64,000 nt of DNA. Origin: Mycobacterium asiaticum DSM 44297 (GTDB lineage Bacteria; Actinomycetota; Actinomycetes; Mycobacteriales; Mycobacteriaceae). The stretch's first letter is position 1; each line of letters opens with the position of its first letter. The notes below the pieces were generated by a model. The model made no database searches. It saw only the letters and a program-made list of their open reading frames with translations, and had not been told where the DNA came from. The stretch spans positions 169,724-233,723 of the forward strand of contig NZ_HG964939.1 of the NCBI RefSeq assembly GCF_000613245.1, read 5' to 3'. Both the position numbers and the translations under genes were made by a program. Positions 58,867 to 64,000 of this stretch are shown in pieces.

Positions 58867-59504
58867 GCTGTGTCCATCCCCACGGTCGCCTTTCGCTCGA
58901 TCACCGTCACTCCGCCGGTTGCGATGGCGGCCACCACTTTCACCAGCAGTTGCCGTTCCACAACCTTGATGCGTTCATGCAAAGAGTCTTCGTCGTCGCC
59001 GTCGAGCACTTCGACGGGTTGCTGGGCCAGTATCGGACCGGTGTCGACACCGGCATCCACCAGGTGCACCGTACAGCCGGTGACTTTCACCCCGTACGCC
59101 AGCGCGTCGCGCACGCCGTGCGCACCGGGGAAGGCCGGCAACAGCGCCGGATGCGTGTTGACGGTGCGTCCGATGAAGCGTGAAAGAAATTGCGGGCCAA
59201 GGATTCTCATGAATCCCGCGGACACCACCAGATCGGGCTTGTGTGCGGCGGTGGCGGCGGTGATGGCGGCGTCCCAGGCGTCCCGGGTGGGATGGTCGCC
59301 GACGCTGACTTTGTAGGCCGGGATGCCTGCCCGCGCGGCGATCTCGGTGGCGCGGCAGTCGCGATCCACGCCGACGGCCACCACCCGCGCCGGGTAGTCG
59401 CCGACGGCCGCCGCAAGCAGGGAGTTCAGCAGTGAACCGGTCCCGGACGCCAGGACCACCAGTCGCGCCGGTGCACTTGGGGGTACCCGGAGCGGTTCCT
59501 GCAC
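58863..59504 (-). CDS. purN: Phosphoribosylglycinamide formyltransferase
   Basis: 213 residues from GTG 59504. Transfers formyl from 10-formyl-THF to GAR. LVVLASGTGSLLNSLLAAAV binds the phosphate, and the catalytic region reads SAGFMRILGPQFLSRF, NTHPALLPAFPGAHGVRDAL (Asn-x-His) and GCTVHLVDAGVDTGPILAQ (Asp). Corresponds to Rv0956 and leads the purN-purH operon from a predicted leaderless promoter. Confidence 0.96.
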   Translation of the reverse strand: MQEPLRVPPSAPARLVVLASGTGSLLNSLLAAAVGDYPARVVAVGVDRDCRATEIAARAGIPAYKVSVGDHPTRDAWDAAITAATAAHKPDLVVSAGFMRILGPQFLSRFIGRTVNTHPALLPAFPGAHGVRDALAYGVKVTGCTVHLVDAGVDTGPILAQQPVEVLDGDDEDSLHERIKVVERQLLVKVVAAIATGGVTVIERKATVGMDTA

Positions 59505-59511
59505 ACGCGGA

Positions 59512-59517
59512 AGCCTA
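59512..59517 (-). promoter_or_regulatory. purN: -10 hexamer TAGGCT for purN-purH, predicted leaderless
   Basis: On the minus strand TAGGCT is followed by 7 bases and GTG 59504. Confidence 0.6.
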
Positions 59518-59561
59518 ATGGTGCAGCGGCGCCGGCCGCGCGTCAGACCCGGCCGGAGAAG

Positions 59562-60881
59562 TCACTCCTGCCGCTCATCGCTCGAAGCCTCCTCGGGCTC
59601 CGGTTCGACACCCGGCGTCTCTTCTTCCGGGTCGTCCGAGGATTCGTCGGGCTGGATGTCGTCGTCGAAAACCCCCAGGACGGGTTCTTCGGCATTCACG
59701 GGTACGGGCTTCGGTCGACGTCGCCGGGGTCGACGCCGAATCCCGCCGGCCATCACCACCGTGACCGCACCGACAACCGTGAACCAGAACAGCACACCCA
59801 GGAACAGCGCGCCCTTATCGACGCCGACGTCTCCGAAGTTTCCCAGTCTGCCGCCACCGCCATAGCCCAGCAGCGTCATCGCCGACGCACCCACGACTCC
59901 GGCCACGAGCAGCTTGGCCACCGCCGCGAACAATGGCAGCGCACGCCGGGCGCATTGTTGCCCGACCGCGACACCGGAAGCCGCGCCGATGATCAGCAGG
60001 GCCACCCACACCGGACCCAGCGGCGGCGTCGGCGCGGCGGCCAGGATCGGCAACGCCGGCACATCACCGCCGAACACCGTGAACGAGCTGAACGTCGCGA
60101 AGCCGATGTGCGCGCTCGAGCCGACTGCCACCGCCGACGCACCGACGATGACGTTGGGCGTGTACAGCACCGACAGCACGGTCAGGTTGAATTGCCCCCA
60201 GATGGACTCGGTGATGCCGTACAGGTCCTGCATCGTCGCCCAGTGCACAACCAGCGACCCGGCCGTCACCAAACCCGACAGACCCACCAATGCCAACACC
60301 CCGGCGGTGGCCGCGCGTAGCGAGTCGCCCAGCCAGTTGGGCAGCGGGGAGGCGGCCAGCGCGCGTCGGCCCACCCGCGACCACACCCCGATCGCGGCGC
60401 CGATCGCATGCACCACCAGCACGCTCGTGAAAGCCCGCAGGGCGCTGGGCGTCTGCAGTTCGGTCAGCACCGACGACGCGTCGTGAATCACCGCCAGTGC
60501 GATCGCCGTCATCAACAACGGCCCGCCCAGCGACGACGCGATGACCCAGCGCACCACCAGCCACGACGAGTACGGGGACGTTGCCCGCGACGTGGCGCGC
60601 GCGGTGGCCCACACCATCAGCAGGACCGGGAGCAGCGGCATGACGCCGAGCTCGCGGCCGCCAATCGATACGGGCACCTGGTGGACACCGAGCCACATGC
60701 TCGCAATGGCGCCCAAGGCGCCGGTCATGTCGCTGTTGGCGATCAACAGCTCCAGCAGCGTTACAGCTGCAATGACGACCAGCGCCACCACCGCGGGCGC
60801 GAACGCCACCCGGACGAGGTCACGCGCCTGCCGAGCGCCCGCGGACTGGTTGTCCTCGCTTCTTGCCGACACCCTGTTCAC
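59562..60881 (-). CDS. Multi-pass membrane protein DUF6350 (Rv0955-like)
   Basis: 439 residues from GTG 60881. About ten membrane segments fill residues 25-370 (AFAPAVVALVVIAAVTLLELLIA; ASMWLGVHQVPVSIGGRELG; LPVLLMVWATARA; SSLGGPLLMTAIALAVIHDA; and others). The last 60 residues are cytoplasmic: basic RRRPRRRRPKP then acidic with EEPVLGVFDDDIQPDESSDD. Corresponds to Rv0955. Function unknown; conserved beside purN in actinobacteria. Confidence 0.85.
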   Translation of the reverse strand: MNRVSARSEDNQSAGARQARDLVRVAFAPAVVALVVIAAVTLLELLIANSDMTGALGAIASMWLGVHQVPVSIGGRELGVMPLLPVLLMVWATARATSRATSPYSSWLVVRWVIASSLGGPLLMTAIALAVIHDASSVLTELQTPSALRAFTSVLVVHAIGAAIGVWSRVGRRALAASPLPNWLGDSLRAATAGVLALVGLSGLVTAGSLVVHWATMQDLYGITESIWGQFNLTVLSVLYTPNVIVGASAVAVGSSAHIGFATFSSFTVFGGDVPALPILAAAPTPPLGPVWVALLIIGAASGVAVGQQCARRALPLFAAVAKLLVAGVVGASAMTLLGYGGGGRLGNFGDVGVDKGALFLGVLFWFTVVGAVTVVMAGGIRRRPRRRRPKPVPVNAEEPVLGVFDDDIQPDESSDDPEEETPGVEPEPEEASSDERQE

Positions 60882-60920
60882 TCTTCGCGCAGGAGCCTGA
60901 CCAGGCGCGAGAGCGCCCGT

Positions 60921-61817
60921 TTAGACCGGCGCCGAACCAGGCGACGACTGCTGGCCCTGTCCGTAGGACTGTTGTCCTTCCGCGGGCTGTGAGTAATTGA
61001 CCGGAGCCTGGCCCGCCTGGGATCCAGAACCGGCGCTGACCGGCGGCGGCGGGCTGAAGCTCGGAAACCCGGTGGGCGGGGTGTGTGTCGGTCCCTGCTG
61101 CTGTTGCGGAGGGGGCGACTGCGCCGGCTGCTGGGCCGCGAACCCGCCGGACTGCGGGTTGGGGCTCGACGGGTAGCCGCCGCCGTACTGCTGGCCGTAG
61201 CCGGCGGGGTTCTGCGCGGGCTGCTGTGCACCCGGCTGACCGTAGTAGCCGCCCGGTTGTCCCCCGTACTGGCCGTACTGTCCGTACTGTCCGTAACCAC
61301 CGAACGGGTCGTACTTGGGCCGCGGCGTCGGGGCGGTGATCACGCCCGCGTCCAGCAGCAGCGCGGCGACCGCTGCGACTGCCTCGAAAACGATCAGCAC
61401 CAGCACGATCCACAGCGCCCAACCGGTCGAGTACGTGTTCGGCTTGTTGAACGTCGCGGAGATGACGAGCAACACGGCCAGCACCGAGAGCACCGCGACG
61501 ATCGTCACGTAACTCTTGGCTTTGGGCAGCAGACTCACCCCGGCAAGCAGTGCTGCCAGGACGGCCACCAGCACCGCCAATCCGAATTCACCGGACAACT
61601 CACCGCTGGCGCCGCCGAGATCGTTGCCGTTGTTGAAGATCGGACCGAAACTGAAGAAGTAGGCGAGCAGACCCAGCGTCGCCACCGCGATCGTCAGGTA
61701 CGCCCCCAGCTTGCTCTCACCCGGTTCGGCCTGCGCTGGCGCGGGAGTGTTCGCGGCGCCGTAGGACCCTGGCGGCTGCGATTGTTGATATCCGGGAGTA
61801 CCGGGTGAGTAGGTCAT
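60921..61817 (-). CDS. Four-helix membrane protein with proline/glutamine-rich tail (Rv0954-like, DUF5336)
   Basis: 298 residues from ATG 61817, ribosome site GGAGGAG upstream; an in-frame extension to 61865 is not conserved. After an N-terminal PGxPGYQQSQPPGS segment, four membrane helices (about 33-160) include KLGAYLTIAVATLGLLAYFF and YSTGWALWIVLVLIVFEAVA. The last 120 residues are low-complexity, rich in Gly, Gln, Pro, Tyr and Ser (YGQYGQYGQYGGQPGGYYGQ), ending in SPGSAPV. M. tuberculosis Rv0954 is known as a 34-kDa antigen and has been linked to the divisome; the role here is by homology. Confidence 0.88.
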   Translation of the reverse strand: MTYSPGTPGYQQSQPPGSYGAANTPAPAQAEPGESKLGAYLTIAVATLGLLAYFFSFGPIFNNGNDLGGASGELSGEFGLAVLVAVLAALLAGVSLLPKAKSYVTIVAVLSVLAVLLVISATFNKPNTYSTGWALWIVLVLIVFEAVAAVAALLLDAGVITAPTPRPKYDPFGGYGQYGQYGQYGGQPGGYYGQPGAQQPAQNPAGYGQQYGGGYPSSPNPQSGGFAAQQPAQSPPPQQQQGPTHTPPTGFPSFSPPPPVSAGSGSQAGQAPVNYSQPAEGQQSYGQGQQSSPGSAPV

Positions 61818-61985
61818 GACTCCTCCTGTTGCTTCCGGTGGCCGCATTGCGTGGGGCGGCGCCAATCGTGCGACGCCATTCGACCAACCACGCTAGCGCA
61901 CCTTCCGGAACAAAGGCCCGCCACCGCTCGGGGCCACGCTGAGCCGCTCGGGTGGCGTCACAGCGGGGCCGCTCGCGCGCAAAAG

Positions 61986-62003
61986 TAGAACACGTTCTAA
62001 ATT
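61986..62003 (+). promoter_or_regulatory. KstR-type operator overlapping -10 of the F420 oxidoreductase gene
   Basis: TAGAACACGTTCTA at 61986-61999 is a perfect 14-bp palindrome and fits the KstR consensus TnnAACnnGTTnnA at every fixed base. A -10 hexamer TAAATT (61998-62003) overlaps its last two bases and ends 5 bases before ATG 62009, so the transcript would be leaderless and a bound repressor would block it. Confidence 0.8.
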
Positions 62004-62008
62004 GAGGC

Positions 62009-62857
62009 ATGGACTACGGACTCGTGCTGTTCACCAGCGACCGCGGCATCTCTCCGGCGGCGGCCGCCAAGCTTGCCGACGACCACGGTTTCCAGACGTT
62101 TTACGTCCCCGAACACACGCACATCCCGATCAAGCGCGAAGCGGCGCACCCGACCACGGGCGACGCCTCACTGCCTGACGACCGTTATATGCGCACCCTC
62201 GATCCCTGGGTCAGTCTGGGCGCCGCCTGCGCGGTGACTACCCGCGTCCGGCTGTCCACCGCGGTGGCGCTGCCCGTCGAGCACGACCCGATCACCCTGG
62301 CGAAAAGTATTGCGACCCTGGACCACCTTTCCGGCGGGCGGGTCAGCCTCGGCGTCGGCTTCGGCTGGAACACCGACGAACTCGCCGACCACAACGTGCC
62401 GGCCGGCCGCCGTCGCACCATGTTGCGCGAGTACCTCGAAGCGATGCGGGCGCTATGGACCCAGGAGGAAGCGGAATACGACGGCGAGTTCGTCAAGTTC
62501 GGGCCCAGCTGGGCCTGGCCCAAACCGGTGCAATCTCACATTCCTGTGCTGGTCGGCGCGGCGGGCACCGAGAAGAACTTCAAGTGGATCGCGCGCAGCG
62601 CCGACGGCTGGATCACCACTCCCCGCGACTTCGACATCGACGAGCCCGTCAAGCTGTTGCAGGACACCTGGGCCGCGGCGGGACGTGACGGCGCGCCGCA
62701 GATCGTGGCCCTGGACTTCAAGCCGGACGCCGACAAGCTGGCGCGCTGGGCGGAGCTCGGCGTGACCGAAGTGCTGTTCGGCATGCCCGACAGCGACGAA
62801 GACAAAGTCGCGTCCTACGTGGAGCGGCTGGCCGGCAAGCTGGCCACCTTCGTCTAG
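62009..62857 (+). CDS. LLM-class F420-dependent oxidoreductase (Rv0953c-like)
   Basis: 282 residues from ATG 62009, same length as Rv0953c. Bacterial luciferase-like TIM barrel: MDYGLVLFTSDRGISPAAAA, FQTFYVPEHTHIPI, VRLSTAVALPVEHDPITLAK, LDHLSGGRVSLGVGFGWNTD and IPVLVGAAGTEKNFKWIARS are typical of mycobacterial F420-H2 or FMN-using members. The perfect KstR-type operator suggests that it takes part in, or is induced with, sterol catabolism. Substrate unknown. Confidence 0.88.
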   Translation: MDYGLVLFTSDRGISPAAAAKLADDHGFQTFYVPEHTHIPIKREAAHPTTGDASLPDDRYMRTLDPWVSLGAACAVTTRVRLSTAVALPVEHDPITLAKSIATLDHLSGGRVSLGVGFGWNTDELADHNVPAGRRRTMLREYLEAMRALWTQEEAEYDGEFVKFGPSWAWPKPVQSHIPVLVGAAGTEKNFKWIARSADGWITTPRDFDIDEPVKLLQDTWAAAGRDGAPQIVALDFKPDADKLARWAELGVTEVLFGMPDSDEDKVASYVERLAGKLATFV

Positions 62858-64000
62858 GGCGAGCAGCGGTTGCCGTAGTCGAAGGACCGCACCTTCACCG
62901 CGGTACCTAGCGGGTCCTCGTCGGTGAGGCGGGCGATCAATCCGTCGTCCTCGGTGGTTGCGATGAAGCGGCTGCCGTCAGAGTCCAGGCGCCCGATGAT
63001 GATTCCGGTGCGGCGTCCGTCGTCCCGGCGCACGGTGTAGGTCTCGATGGTGCCGGGGCCGTCGGGGTGTTCGGTGACCGGCACGGTGGGGCCGCCGTCG
63101 ACCTGCTCCTGCAACTGCGCGCTGCGGTCGGATCGCCACGGCGCGGGTTCGGTCGAATACACGCCGACCGAGTACTTGCTCAGGATGCCGCCGTTGGCGC
63201 CGACGAGGCCGAATTCCCCCGGCGCACTGCGCATCCGGGCGACAGTCTCGGCGACGGCGTGCATCGAGTAGTTGTTGCCGGCACCGCCGAAGAACGGTAG
63301 GCCGCCGGTGAGGGTGAGACCACGCGGATCATCGGGCGCGATCGACAGTCCGTCGCAGATGTTGAACACCGGCACCGGGAAGCAGCTGTACAGGTCGAAG
63401 GTGGTGACGTCGTCGACGCCGATCCCCGCCACATCCAGCGCCTCGCGCGCCGCCAGCACGGCCGACGGCGCATGCCCGAGGTCGGGACGTTCCAGCAAGT
63501 CCTGCTCTTGCAGGTCGGCGTGGCCGCGCAGGTACACCCATCTCTCTTGCGGTACGCCCAGCCGGCGCGCCGCGGCGATCGACATCAGCAACGCCGCCGC
63601 GCCCTGGTTCACCTGGTCGCGGGCGACCATCAACCGCGGGTACGGGTCCGAGATCATCCGGTTGCGCTCGGTGACGGTGATCAGCTCGTCGACGGTGCGC
63701 TCGACCGGGGCGGCGGCGAACGGGTTGTTTGCGGCGACCTTGCTGAACGGCGCGAACAGCTCGCCCATGCGGCGCAGATACTCGGCCGGCCCCAACCCAG
63801 TCCCGGCACGCCGCGCATTTTCCAGCAATGCGTACTGAGTCGGCGCATCGATAAGACCGTGAATCACGGTATTCCGGGACACCAGATAGTCGATGCCCTG
63901 GCCGCGGTCTTCGAGGTCGCCTTCGATGTTCTCGGTGAAGTCGGGTCTATCGGTGGCCTGGGCGAAATGACGCAGCGTAGACGTCGCATCGGAGCCGAAG
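62854..64000 (-). CDS. Thiolase-like acetyl-CoA acetyltransferase family protein (5' end cut by window)
   Basis: The frame is open from the right edge of the window to the stop at 62854, overlapping the convergent oxidoreductase stop by 4 bases; an internal GTG at 63882 is not the true start because NIEGDLEDRGQGIDYLV upstream continues the reading. Thiolase superfamily C-terminal half: IAAARRLGVPQERWVYLRGH, then AALDVAGIGVDD-type helix, TFDLYSCFPVPVFNICDGL with the Cys-containing strand, and PGEFGLVGANGGILSKYSVG, where GGxxSxHxxG is degenerate (GGILSKYSVG, no His). This resembles the non-condensing, lipid-carrier-like mycobacterial group (Rv1867 type). Function unknown. Confidence 0.7.
   Translation of the reverse strand, partial: FGSDATSTLRHFAQATDRPDFTENIEGDLEDRGQGIDYLVSRNTVIHGLIDAPTQYALLENARRAGTGLGPAEYLRRMGELFAPFSKVAANNPFAAAPVERTVDELITVTERNRMISDPYPRLMVARDQVNQGAAALLMSIAAARRLGVPQERWVYLRGHADLQEQDLLERPDLGHAPSAVLAAREALDVAGIGVDDVTTFDLYSCFPVPVFNICDGLSIAPDDPRGLTLTGGLPFFGGAGNNYSMHAVAETVARMRSAPGEFGLVGANGGILSKYSVGVYSTEPAPWRSDRSAQLQEQVDGGPTVPVTEHPDGPGTIETYTVRRDDGRRTGIIIGRLDSDGSRFIATTEDDGLIARLTDEDPLGTAVKVRSFDYGNRCSP

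Overview
This window is chromosomal DNA of a Mycobacterium, most likely a slow grower outside the M. tuberculosis complex. The evidence is high GC, frequent GTG starts, TANNNT -10 hexamers lying 5-7 bases before start codons, and long collinearity with the H37Rv interval from about Rv0953c to Rv1006, which runs here in inverted order (H37Rv names are from memory of the gene families, not from a search). No insertion sequence, phage, PE/PPE gene or CRISPR array was seen.

Layout. 1-2.7 kb: end of a DUF4832-like lipoprotein gene and a GAF-GGDEF-EAL cyclic-di-GMP enzyme. 2.9-7.3 kb: FkbM methyltransferase, FAD oxidoreductase plus ECF41 sigma factor, and pabB. 7.4-16.2 kb: a frameshifted PGLP-repeat secreted protein (Rv1006-like), rsmI/pmt (divergent), an SRPBCC protein, arcA/AlkB (divergent), two tandem DUF5642 lipoproteins and the cAMP-dependent lysine acetyltransferase. 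16.4-30.2 kb: an accessory block absent from this place in H37Rv and ending at the 3' end of tRNA-Ala(CGC). It holds a methyltransferase, AraC regulator, esterases, a di-iron protein with a dehydrogenase, a patch of gene fragments, and a nitrate assimilation operon whose nitrate reductase gene has one in-frame amber codon.

30.3-34.6 kb: the galU-moeA1(glp)-rimJ-glpR division/cell-envelope cluster. 34.7-41.6 kb: 5-FTHF cyclo-ligase, a CIRCE-controlled zinc-ribbon chaperone, a SAF protein, mscL, the mprA-mprB-pepD-moaB2 envelope stress operon with two predicted MprA boxes, and rpmF. 41.8-50.2 kb: a tightly coupled acyl-CoA operon (AtuA-like, fadE13, accD2, accA2, fadE12, echA7) resembling acyclic-terpene utilisation clusters; its AtuA gene is frameshifted. 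50.3-53.7 kb: DUF1707 protein, a WXG100-like/DUF1023 hydrolase pair and a DUF429 protein. 53.8-61.8 kb: VWA/MoxR pair, purN-purH, and two membrane proteins (Rv0955, Rv0954). 62.0-64 kb: an F420-type oxidoreductase behind a perfect KstR-type palindrome, and a thiolase-like protein running off the window.

Main points of interest: three broken genes (two frameshifts, one nonsense codon), a deletion-scar-like patch at 23.5-24.1 kb, an ECF41 sigma module with a matching promoter, many predicted leaderless promoters including a divergent pair with overlapping -10 elements, KstR/CIRCE/MprA/TetR-type operators, and the absence of several blocks that interrupt the same synteny in M. tuberculosis.
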